Positions 35,273 through 43,642 of a stretch of DNA of 64,000 nucleotides are shown piece after piece. Each line of letters starts with the position of its first letter. Within the stretch, counting starts at the first letter, position 1. This DNA is from JBBQWT01 sp038210375. GTDB lineage: Bacteria; Acidobacteriota; Terriglobia; Terriglobales; Acidobacteriaceae. The stretch spans positions 1 to 64,000 of the forward strand of contig JBBQWT010000005.1 in NCBI GenBank assembly GCA_038210375.1, written 5' to 3'. Made by a program: the position numbers and the translations under genes. Under the pieces are notes generated by a model, which was not told the DNA's origin, did not search any database, and saw nothing but the letters and a program-made list of their open reading frames with translations.

Positions 35273-36364
35273 GTGAATCCAGAACATTCGCCGGCGACGC
35301 CGTCGCTGAGCCTGCGCCTTTTAGAGCGCGACGCACTTCCTGACTGGCTGATCCGCATCGGCATCCGGCGCCTCTTGGCCGAACGCTTGCGCCAGCAGGG
35401 GACGGGCGGCCTCGAACTGGTTCAGCAACGGCTGATGGATTTCATCGCCACGCTCAAGACCAGCCCGGTCGCCATCGAAACCAGCGCCGCCAACCAACAG
35501 CATTACGAAGTTCCCGCCCGGTTTTACCAGCTTTGCCTGGGCAAGAACTTGAAATACAGCTGCGGGCTGTGGCCCGATGGAGTATCTACGCTCGACGACT
35601 CCGAAGAGGCCATGCTGCGCCTGACCTGTGATCGCGCAGAGTTGTCCGATGGGCAGACGGTGTTGGAACTGGGCTGCGGCTGGGGTTCGCTGTCACTCCA
35701 CATGGCGGCGCATTTCCCGCACAGCCGCATCACCGCGGTTTCCAACTCGCGTTCGCAAAAGGAATACATCGATGCCCAGGCCGCGGCGCGAGGTTTGCGC
35801 AACCTGCAGATCATCACCGCCGACATGAACAGCTTCGATGCCCAGGGATTATTCGATCGCGTGGTCTCGGTGGAAATGTTTGAGCACATGCGTAATTACG
35901 AAATCCTGCTGGCGCGGGTAGCAAGCTGGATGAAGCCCGATGGCCGCTTATTCATTCATGTGTTTTCGCACATCAGATACGCCTACCCCTTCGAGGCCGC
36001 CAACGACGATGCCGGAGACTGGATGGCCCGGTATTTCTTTACCGGCGGAATCATGCCTAGCGACAACCTGTTGCTCTACTTCCAGCGCAAAGTACAAATC
36101 CTCGAGCACTGGCAGGTTTCCGGAACCCATTACCAACGCACCGCCGAGGCCTGGCTAAGCAAAATGGACCAGCACCGACCCGAGATCATGGCGCTCTTCG
36201 CCGAAAATTACGGGCGGGGACTGGAAGGCAGAGCTAGAGCGCAGGAAGCAAGGCGTTGGTGGGTCTACTGGCGCGTGTTTTATATGGCCTGTTCTGAGCT
36301 GTGGGGATATCGCGGGGGAAGCGAATGGCTGGTGTCGCATTATTTGTTCCGGGCCCGGGAGTGA
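35273..36364 (+). CDS. Cyclopropane-fatty-acyl-phospholipid synthase-like methyltransferase (second copy)
   Basis: 363 aa from a GTG at 35273. Methyltransferase core with HYEVPARFYQLCLGKNLKYSCGLW, VLELGCGWGSLSLHMAAHFP and RVVSVEMFEHMRNYE. It lacks much of the N-terminal lipid-binding domain of classic Cfa and is about 70 residues shorter than the first copy. It diverges clearly from the first copy, so the two are not a recent duplication. It ends the rightward half of the lipid locus and probably acts on a different acyl substrate or a different step. Confidence 0.9.
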   Translation: MNPEHSPATPSLSLRLLERDALPDWLIRIGIRRLLAERLRQQGTGGLELVQQRLMDFIATLKTSPVAIETSAANQQHYEVPARFYQLCLGKNLKYSCGLWPDGVSTLDDSEEAMLRLTCDRAELSDGQTVLELGCGWGSLSLHMAAHFPHSRITAVSNSRSQKEYIDAQAAARGLRNLQIITADMNSFDAQGLFDRVVSVEMFEHMRNYEILLARVASWMKPDGRLFIHVFSHIRYAYPFEAANDDAGDWMARYFFTGGIMPSDNLLLYFQRKVQILEHWQVSGTHYQRTAEAWLSKMDQHRPEIMALFAENYGRGLEGRARAQEARRWWVYWRVFYMACSELWGYRGGSEWLVSHYLFRARE

Positions 36365-36414
36365 GGCGCCTAAGGCCGGACAAATTCGTGCGGAGATACA
36401 ATAAAATTATCAGT

Positions 36415-36494
36415 TGTCATTCTAACGACCCCCGGCTTCACCGGGGTGAGGAAGAACCTCTACTATTGAACAAATCTTTCCCTTGTGATGGTTT
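36415..36494 (+). repeat. Dispersed intergenic repeat, copy B
   Basis: 80 bp starting TGTCATTCTAACGACCCCCG and ending near GATGGTTT. Inverted partner of copy C, 136 bp away. Both lie in the 566-bp gap between the second cfa gene and the efflux adaptor gene, where no gene was seen. Confidence 0.8.
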
Positions 36495-36629
36495 CTCTGG
36501 TCCGTACCCTCAAAGTTTTTACGCGGAAATCGATAACCCTTTTGCTTCTGGATTTGAATCTCCCCTGGCGAACAGGAGATCAAGAACGTAGCGCCAGGTT
36601 CAGCGTGAAGTTTTCAGACCGCCGTCAGC

Positions 36630-36711
36630 AAAACCATCGCAGGGAAATATTCCTTGAACAGTAGGGGTTCTTCCTCACCCCCGATAAAACCGGGGGGTCG
36701 TCAGAATGACA
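36630..36711 (-). repeat. Dispersed intergenic repeat, copy C
   Basis: 82 bp. On the minus strand it reads TGTCATTCTGACGACCCCCC and continues to GATGGTTTT, matching copy B closely. The B/C pair can fold into one large hairpin. Confidence 0.8.
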
Positions 36712-36930
36712 AACGAGAGACGGAATTTCATTCAACGGCTAAAATTTGTGGCAGCAAAATCCCTGAAGATCAACAACAATTGATCTTCCCCCTGAATCGT
36801 AATCATCCGGGAAATAATCAAATTCTTACGGAAATTCTTCCGTTTCTACAACCAGAAATTGTCGCCGATTCGTCCAATTCATTTCAAGCCTTGTATCATT
36901 CCAGTACGGGCTTTCAGGGAATCTTTTTGC

Positions 36931-38079
36931 ATGGATAATCTTGTGCGGCGGACATTTGCGGGGCGAGTTGCGGTCTGCCTGTCATGGGCTCTCATCGCGA
37001 TTGCTTTTTCCGGCTGCCAGAAAGCAACCCAGGCGGCGGCGCCCAGGCCTACGGTCCCAGTGGTGGTCGCCTCGGTGACCCAGCGCACTGTGCCGCTCAC
37101 GCTCAACGCCATCGGCAACGTGCAGGCGGTGGCTACGGTTACGGTGACCCCGCAAATCGCCGGACAGATCACCGCGGTTTACTTCAATGAAGGACAGAAC
37201 GTGCGCAAGGGCCAGCGCCTGTTTTCCATCAACCCGCAGACGTTGCAGGCTGAGTTGCAGCGCGCCGAAGGCAACCTGGCCAAAGATTCGGCGCAATCGA
37301 CCAACGCGATCAGCAAGGCCGAGCGTTACAAGAAGCTGCTCGATGAAGGCGTGGTCGCTCACGAACTTTACGACGAGTTGCAGGCCGAGGCGCGGTCCTC
37401 CAGCGCCAGCGTGGCAGCGGATCGCGCGGCGGTGCAATCGGTGAGAGTACAGATGCAGTTCACATCCATCAACGCGCCCATAAGCGGGCGCACCGGCAGC
37501 TTACTGGTCTATCCCGGCAACGTGGTGGAAGCCAACAAAGGGGCGCTGGTGACCCTGAACCAGATTTCGCCGATCTACGTGAATTTCGCCATTCCCGAGC
37601 AGCAGCTCACAGCGGTCAAGAAATACGCGGCCGCCGGCGCCATGCGGGTGGAAGCGCTTATCACCGGCGATGAATCGAAGCCGGTGCGTGGCCGCATGAG
37701 TTTCGTGGATAACTCCGTCGATCCCGCGACCGGCACCATCAAGCTCAAAGGGATGTTCGACAACCCGGATGGCCGGCTGTGGCCGGGGCAGTTCGTGAAC
37801 ATCGTGCTCACCCTGGCGGAGCAGAACAATGCCATCATCGTTCCCACTCCCGCGGTGCAGACCGGCCAGCAGGGGCAGTTCGTGTTCGTGGTGAAGCCTG
37901 ATATGACCGCGGAGACGCGTCCGGTGGTGGTGACGCGGACCGTGGGCAACGAATCGATCGTTGACAAGGGACTGCAACCCGGGGAAAAAGTTGTCACCGA
38001 CGGTCAGCTACGCATTCAACCCGGCATGAAGCTTGACGTGAAGCCGGGCGCCCCGCCGGCGCCTGCCACCGCCCCCTGA
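36931..38079 (+). CDS. RND efflux periplasmic adaptor (membrane fusion) lipoprotein
   Basis: 382 aa from the ATG at 36931. Signal peptide with lipobox FSGC near residue 26, so probably a lipid-anchored periplasmic protein. HlyD/AcrA-type layout: a barrel-sandwich half (ATVTVTPQIAGQITAVYFNEG), a coiled coil (residues about 110-170), the returning half (TSINAPISGRTGSLLVYPGN) and beta-barrel and membrane-proximal domains (KGMFDNPDGRLWPGQFVNI, KVVTDGQLRIQPGMKLDV). It delivers substrates from the pump encoded 7 bp downstream to an outer-membrane channel. Confidence 0.92.
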   Translation: MDNLVRRTFAGRVAVCLSWALIAIAFSGCQKATQAAAPRPTVPVVVASVTQRTVPLTLNAIGNVQAVATVTVTPQIAGQITAVYFNEGQNVRKGQRLFSINPQTLQAELQRAEGNLAKDSAQSTNAISKAERYKKLLDEGVVAHELYDELQAEARSSSASVAADRAAVQSVRVQMQFTSINAPISGRTGSLLVYPGNVVEANKGALVTLNQISPIYVNFAIPEQQLTAVKKYAAAGAMRVEALITGDESKPVRGRMSFVDNSVDPATGTIKLKGMFDNPDGRLWPGQFVNIVLTLAEQNNAIIVPTPAVQTGQQGQFVFVVKPDMTAETRPVVVTRTVGNESIVDKGLQPGEKVVTDGQLRIQPGMKLDVKPGAPPAPATAP

Positions 38080-38086
38080 GACGCGC

Positions 38087-41000
38087 ATGAACATCGCCGA
38101 ACCATTTATCAAGAGGCCGATTGCCACCACCCTGATCATGATGGCGATCCTGCTGTTTGGCGTCTTCGCCTACCGGTTGCTGCCGGTGAGCGATCTGCCC
38201 AACGTGGATTTCCCTTCGGTGCTGGTCACCGCCAGTCTTCCCGGCGCCAGCCCTGAGACCATGGCATCGGCGGTGGCTACTCCGCTGGAACGCCAGTTCT
38301 CGACCATTGCGGGCATCGATTCGATGACCTCGGCGAGTTCGCTGGGCATCACCACCATTACCATCCAGTTCAATCTCACCCGCAGCATCGACGGCGCCGC
38401 TCAGGACGTTCAAGCCGCCATCGCCAAGACCGCCTCGCAGTTGCCCCAGGACATGCCCAGCCCGCCGACCTACCAGAAGGTCAACCCCGCGGATCAGCCG
38501 GTCATCTACCTGGCCCTGACCTCGCCCACCTTGAAGCTTTCGGTGGTGGATGAATACGCCGAGACCACCCTGGCGCAGAGTATTTCCATGATCAGCGGGG
38601 TGGCGCAGGTTCAGGTCTTCGGCACCCAGAAATATGCGGTGCGGGCGCAGCTCGATCCGCGGCTGCTGGCCAGCCGGCATATCGGAGTTAATCAGGTGGC
38701 GGACGCGATCCGCAGCGGCAACGTGAACCTGCCCACCGGCACCTTGCAGGGACCCAACCAGGCGTACACCGTCCGCTCCAACGGACAGCTCACCGACGCC
38801 TCCCAGTACCGCCCGCTGGCGGTGGCCTATCGCAACGGATCGCCGGTGCGCCTCGAAGAGCTGGGCGTAATTTTCGATAGCGTGGAAAACAATAAGGTCG
38901 CGAGCTGGTACAACGGGCAGCGCGGCATCGTGCTGGCCATTCAGCGCCAGCCCGGCACCAACACCGTCGAGGTGGTGGATCGCATCAAGGCGCTGGTGGC
39001 CAGGGTGCAGCTCCCCGGCGCGCTGCATCTCGACGTGCTATATGACCGCAGCAAGTCCATTCGGGAATCGGTGGCTGACGTCAAGTTCACCCTGTTGCTG
39101 ACCATCGCGCTGGTGGTGATGGTCATCTTCCTGTTCCTGCGCAACATTTCGGCCACTGTCATCCCCAGCCTGGCGCTGCCCATGTCCATTGTGGGCACGT
39201 TCGCGCTGATGTACCTGCTGGATTACAGCGTGGACAACCTGTCGCTGATGGCGCTGACCCTTTCCGTGGGCTTCGTGGTGGATGATGCCATCGTGATGCT
39301 GGAAAACATCGTGCGTCACATGGAGATGGGCAAGCCTCCGTTCCAGGCCGCGCTCGATGGCGCCAGTGAAATCGGGTTCACCATTCTCTCCATGACGTTG
39401 TCGCTGGCCGCGGTGTTTATTCCGGTGCTGTTCATGGGCGGCATCCTGGGCAGGCTGCTGCACGAATTTGCGGTCACCATCAGCGCCGCCATTCTGGTTT
39501 CAGGGTTTGTGTCCCTCTCACTCACTCCCATGTTGTGCAGCCGGTTTCTGAAGGCGCCCAGCGCGGAAAAACACGGGAAATTTTATAACGCCACCGAACG
39601 CCTGTTCGATAGCGTGCTGCACGGGTACGAGCATTCGCTGCTGCTGGTGCTGCGCCACAAGCTGGCCGCGCTGTTGATCTCATTTGCGGTCGCGGGCCTG
39701 TCTGTCTACCTTTACGCGGCCATTCCCAAGGGTTTTCTGCCCACCGAAGATACCGGCCAGATTTTTGCCTCCACCGAGGCGCAGCAGGGCGTGAGTTTCG
39801 ATGACATGAAGAAACACCAGTTGGCGGTGGCCGCGATCGTCGATACCGTCCCCTATATCGAGGGCTACATGTCCACCATCGGCAGCGATGGCCGCAACGG
39901 CGCCAGCAACGCGGGCCGGTTATTCATGCGGCTCAAGCCGCGCAACCAGCGGCCCAGCGCCGATGAGATCATCCAGCAGCTGCGTCCGCGGTTCGCCGCC
40001 ATCCCCGGCATCAATGTGTACATGCAGAACCTGCCGCCCATCCGCATCGGCGGCAACCTGACCAAGAGCCAGTACCAGTTCACCCTGCAGAGCCCTGATA
40101 CCGCCGAGCTTTACGACAACGCGCCCAAACTCGAGGCCAGGTTGAAAGAGATTCCCGGCTTGCAGGATGTGACCACCGATTTGCAAATAAAAAATCCCCA
40201 GGTCAACGTGGAAGTGGATCGCGATAAGGCGGCCGCCCTCGGGGTAAGCGCGCGCGAAGTCGAAGACACCCTGTACACCGCGTATGGAACGCGGCAGATC
40301 TCGACGATCTACGCTCCCAACAACTCCTACAAAGTGGTGATGGAGCTGCTGCCGCAGTTCCAGCTCGATCCCGCGGCGTTGTCGTTGCTGTATCTGCGCA
40401 CGTCCCAGGGAAACCTGGTGCCGCTCAACGCGGTGGCTCGGCTGACCCGCAATCTGGGCCCGCTCACGGTAAACCATCTCGGCCAGCTTCCCGCGGTCAC
40501 GCTGTCATTCAACCTCAAGCCGGGCGCGTCTCTGGGCGAGAGCGTGGACGCCATCTATAGAGTCGCGCGCCAGACCCTGCCCGCCGACATCACCACCAGC
40601 TTCCAGGGCACGGCGCAGGCATTCGAATCATCCATGAAGGGACTGGGCGTGCTGTTGCTGATGGCCATCCTGGTCATCTATATCGTGCTGGGAATTTTGT
40701 ACGAAAGCTTTATCCACCCGCTGACCATTCTCAGCGGCCTTCCCTCCGCCGGCGTGGGCGCCCTGCTGACCCTGATGCTTTTCCACTTCGAGCTCAACGT
40801 TTACGCATTTGTCGGCGTCATCATGCTGGTGGGCATCGTGAAAAAGAACGCCATCATGATGATTGATTTCGCCCTGGAACACGAGCGCAACGAAGGCAGG
40901 AACGCCGAAGAATCGATCTTGCAGGGCGCCCTGGTTCGGTTCCGACCTATCATGATGACCACCATGGCGGCCCTGATGGGCACTCTGCCCATCGCCATGG

Positions 41001-41227
41001 GAGTAGGCGCCGGCGCCGAATCCCGCCGCCCCCTGGGTCTGGCGGTAGTGGGCGGCCTGGTCTTTTCCCAGGTGCTCACGTTGTACATCACCCCGGTGTA
41101 CTACATCTATCTTGACCGGTTGCAGCAGCGGCTGAAGAAGTCGCGAGGTTCGCGCGCGCAGTGGGCCATGAAGTCGGAACCCGCCGGCGAGCCCGCGCTG
41201 GCTACCCGCCGGGTGCGGCAGGCTTAG
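38087..41227 (+). CDS. RND multidrug efflux transporter, inner-membrane subunit
   Basis: 1046 aa, full length for the AcrB/MdtB hydrophobic-amphiphilic efflux class. Begins MNIAEPFIKRPIATTLIMMA. It has twelve predicted membrane segments in two halves and two large periplasmic loops. Signatures are GFVVDDAIVMLENIVRHME (proton-relay aspartates in TM4) and MLVGIVKKNAIMMIDFALEH (TM10 lysine region). PIAMGVGAGAESRRPLGLAVVGGL lies near the end. The DLPNVDFPSV N-terminal phrase resembles the MdtBC/heavy drug-efflux subgroup. No TolC-like gene follows, so it must use a channel encoded elsewhere. Confidence 0.95.
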   Translation: MNIAEPFIKRPIATTLIMMAILLFGVFAYRLLPVSDLPNVDFPSVLVTASLPGASPETMASAVATPLERQFSTIAGIDSMTSASSLGITTITIQFNLTRSIDGAAQDVQAAIAKTASQLPQDMPSPPTYQKVNPADQPVIYLALTSPTLKLSVVDEYAETTLAQSISMISGVAQVQVFGTQKYAVRAQLDPRLLASRHIGVNQVADAIRSGNVNLPTGTLQGPNQAYTVRSNGQLTDASQYRPLAVAYRNGSPVRLEELGVIFDSVENNKVASWYNGQRGIVLAIQRQPGTNTVEVVDRIKALVARVQLPGALHLDVLYDRSKSIRESVADVKFTLLLTIALVVMVIFLFLRNISATVIPSLALPMSIVGTFALMYLLDYSVDNLSLMALTLSVGFVVDDAIVMLENIVRHMEMGKPPFQAALDGASEIGFTILSMTLSLAAVFIPVLFMGGILGRLLHEFAVTISAAILVSGFVSLSLTPMLCSRFLKAPSAEKHGKFYNATERLFDSVLHGYEHSLLLVLRHKLAALLISFAVAGLSVYLYAAIPKGFLPTEDTGQIFASTEAQQGVSFDDMKKHQLAVAAIVDTVPYIEGYMSTIGSDGRNGASNAGRLFMRLKPRNQRPSADEIIQQLRPRFAAIPGINVYMQNLPPIRIGGNLTKSQYQFTLQSPDTAELYDNAPKLEARLKEIPGLQDVTTDLQIKNPQVNVEVDRDKAAALGVSAREVEDTLYTAYGTRQISTIYAPNNSYKVVMELLPQFQLDPAALSLLYLRTSQGNLVPLNAVARLTRNLGPLTVNHLGQLPAVTLSFNLKPGASLGESVDAIYRVARQTLPADITTSFQGTAQAFESSMKGLGVLLLMAILVIYIVLGILYESFIHPLTILSGLPSAGVGALLTLMLFHFELNVYAFVGVIMLVGIVKKNAIMMIDFALEHERNEGRNAEESILQGALVRFRPIMMTTMAALMGTLPIAMGVGAGAESRRPLGLAVVGGLVFSQVLTLYITPVYYIYLDRLQQRLKKSRGSRAQWAMKSEPAGEPALATRRVRQA

Positions 41228-41245
41228 GAGCAGTCTTCTTACTCT

Positions 41246-41395
41246 GTTAAGGAGATAACTACGAAGGAGCAGGCTTAGGCAGTCCCCTAACGGGATGTCA
41301 TTCTGACGACCCCCGGCTTTATCGGGGTGAGGATGAATCCCTACTCTCCGCAAACTCTCAGCTAACTCGATGGTTCATCTCCGCAGAAACTGACC
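41246..41395 (+). repeat. Dispersed intergenic repeat, copy D (long form)
   Basis: About 150 bp. Begins GTTAAGGAGATAACTACGAA, passes into TGTCATTCTGACGACCCCCG at 41296 and ends near CCGCAGAAACTGACC. It matches copy E (inverse orientation) over its full length, including the 50 bp before TGTCATTC. It sits in the 316-bp gap between the RND pump and the lipoprotein gene; no gene was seen there. Confidence 0.8.
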
Positions 41396-41543
41396 CTCTA
41401 CGAGCACTGTCGGTCGCGGCGCTTGCGCATACCGGAGAACCGCGGGAACCAGCTTTGCAATAATGTCCCCGTTAATTTGAAACTCCAGGAGTCCGGGGTG
41501 GAGAAGGAAACTCCGCACCGAGAACACCGGAGTGGAAGGGACT

Positions 41544-43574
41544 CTACTTTTCTATCACTAGGATCTGCGGATCTGTCCCCGGATCGATGCGGATACCGAC
41601 GCTTTTGAATTCGGAGGCGAAGTAGAAAACCATGTTGGCCGACTCCCCGTCCGGCGTTAAAGTTAACGAGGCCCTGCCATTCTTGCCAATCGAGTAGGTT
41701 CCGCCAAAATTCTGGTTACTGGTGGCTCCATCCGCGGTTCCCCGCAGTTTACCGGCGCCATCTGGGATCAGGATGCCTGAACGCGGAAGCCCTGCAAAAT
41801 CCAGCGGCAAAAGCAGCGTTCCCTGGCTATATTCCCCCGAAAATAAGGAATTGTTGAATGCTGTTGTGGTTTGCGGTTCAAAAAACCCGGAGCGGAAGGA
41901 ATTGTCGAGGATGAAACCCTTTCCCGGGCTCACCAGGTATAGGGGAGAAACCTTTCCCCCCATGATCACGGAGCCGCGTCCCAGGCCGTCGGAATCGACG
42001 CTGTAAGTTCCGGTAAGCGATGAATGTGATGCAGTTGCGGAATTATTTTCATCAATCACCGCGCTTAGACCCCCGTTGCCGTCAAACGTTTCCTGCCCCA
42101 CAACTCCAGAGCCGTTTCCGGACAGATTAAGCACAGAGGCGCCATTCAGCGATTTCGAGGAAAACGGTCCTCCGGATTGGCGCAAGGCAACCCCGCTAAT
42201 GGCCGGAGAGCTGGAATTACCGCGGCTATCCAGTTCCATAAATAAAAGTTGGTTCGCCGAGGTGACATAAAAAACAAAGTAGGAAGTGGAACCAATCGGC
42301 ATGGTCGCGAGGCCGCGGCCGTTTGCGTCCAGAGTATAGCCCCCGGTAAACAAACGGTGAGTGGCGGGCGCAATGCCATCGATGACGTCGGCTTCGCCGG
42401 AAACCAGTGATCCATGGTCCGCGGTGAATCTGCCAACTGCGGCTGAGAGATAGCTGCCCTCACTGCCCATGCCAGCGAAACCGAATGCATAATTTCCCTG
42501 GATGGCAGCATCGGAAAAAGATGCCGGATCCCGTTTTACGAGGGTGCCGGTGGTGACTTCGTCCTTATAAAAGCCACTCAGTCTGCCCTGAGCAGCCAAC
42601 CCAGCTTCAATATGGTTAAGCGCCACCGTAAAGTTGGCAATTGAAAAGCCTGGGCCAAAAGGGCTGCAGGATGAAACGTTCAAGGTTATGCTTCCCCGGT
42701 TATCAGATCCAACAGAGTAGGCGCCGGTAAAGGAGCAGGCGGCGACTCCCAGTACCTCGCTGAAGTCTTCTGTCCCGGAAGTGATGTTGCCTTTGCCGTC
42801 CGCGGATAGAGTTCCGATGGCTTGAAGATACCCGTCGCCGTCGAACCCACTCAGCAGGAACGCATATTGGCCATTCAACTTGCCATTGTTCGGATCGGGC
42901 GAGCTACTTAACCTGACTGAGGCTGAACCGGAAACGCCGGGAGAAGCCGTCGCGGTGGCAGTCACTGTCACCATGGGAGGTGAGGGAGTAACAACAGGCG
43001 GCGTATACACTCCGGCAGAATTGATAGCTCCGCATCCCACACCCGAACAGCCAGTGCCGGAAACACTCCACACGACCTCTTGTTTTGCGCCAAATCCGGG
43101 ACTAACCGTGGCGGCAAATTGGATTGCATTCTGGCCAACGATATTAGCCACGACAGGAGAGACGCTGACCCCTGCCGCAGCCAAGCTGATGGAATAACTT
43201 GCCGCACCGGTTTTCGTCGGATCGGCAACTGACGTTGCCTGGACTACCAGGTTGATAAGGGGGACGCTAACCGTACCGGGAACGGTCAGTTTCCCCGATG
43301 CATCGATGGTTCCGCAGGTGATTGCCGTGCATGAGGCATTCGGAAGGCTCCAGGTAACTCCCTTGTTGGAGGGATCATTGACTACAGTGGCGGTGAATTG
43401 CCGCGAAGTCCCAGCCTGGATCACGGTGGAGGCCGGAGAGACGGTCACGGTAATGCCTGGGGCGGACGAAGTCGGTGGCTGATTATTTATGACAGGGGAA
43501 AGAGATGAATTGCTTCCGGCGCAGCCCGCCATGAAAATCATCGCGACGCACATCAGGAATGAGAGTTGTTTCAT
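41544..43574 (-). CDS. Ig-like surface lipoprotein
   Basis: 676 aa from the ATG at 43574, which has GGAGG 8 nt upstream. Signal peptide MKQLSFLMCVAMIFMAGC ends in a lipobox. Residues about 35-230 are two to three Ig-like domains (ITVTVSPASTVIQAGTSRQF, VKGVTWSLP-type strands). The remaining 430 residues hold imperfect repeats with phrases such as LNGQYAFLLSGFDGDGYLQA, IQGNYAFGFAGMGSEGSYLS and LSADGKGNITSG. Several hundred such proteins are known in Acidobacteria genomes as hypothetical surface proteins; ligand unknown. It may share control with the kelch lipoprotein gene next to it. Confidence 0.8.
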   Translation of the reverse strand: MKQLSFLMCVAMIFMAGCAGSNSSLSPVINNQPPTSSAPGITVTVSPASTVIQAGTSRQFTATVVNDPSNKGVTWSLPNASCTAITCGTIDASGKLTVPGTVSVPLINLVVQATSVADPTKTGAASYSISLAAAGVSVSPVVANIVGQNAIQFAATVSPGFGAKQEVVWSVSGTGCSGVGCGAINSAGVYTPPVVTPSPPMVTVTATATASPGVSGSASVRLSSSPDPNNGKLNGQYAFLLSGFDGDGYLQAIGTLSADGKGNITSGTEDFSEVLGVAACSFTGAYSVGSDNRGSITLNVSSCSPFGPGFSIANFTVALNHIEAGLAAQGRLSGFYKDEVTTGTLVKRDPASFSDAAIQGNYAFGFAGMGSEGSYLSAAVGRFTADHGSLVSGEADVIDGIAPATHRLFTGGYTLDANGRGLATMPIGSTSYFVFYVTSANQLLFMELDSRGNSSSPAISGVALRQSGGPFSSKSLNGASVLNLSGNGSGVVGQETFDGNGGLSAVIDENNSATASHSSLTGTYSVDSDGLGRGSVIMGGKVSPLYLVSPGKGFILDNSFRSGFFEPQTTTAFNNSLFSGEYSQGTLLLPLDFAGLPRSGILIPDGAGKLRGTADGATSNQNFGGTYSIGKNGRASLTLTPDGESANMVFYFASEFKSVGIRIDPGTDPQILVIEK

Positions 43575-43603
43575 AAAATAAGCCTCCAAAAACTGTGGTT
43601 GTT

Positions 43604-43632
43604 GAGACGCGGGCGACTTCCGCCCGCGTCTC
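43604..43632. terminator. Strong hairpin between two lipoprotein genes
   Basis: Perfect 12-bp stem GAGACGCGGGCG / CGCCCGCGTCTC (43604-43615 and 43621-43632) with a 5-nt loop, just past the stop of the kelch lipoprotein gene on the minus strand. There is no T-run, so termination may be partial, leaving the downstream gene in the same transcript. Confidence 0.55.
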
Positions 43633-43642
43633 TAGTGTCGAG

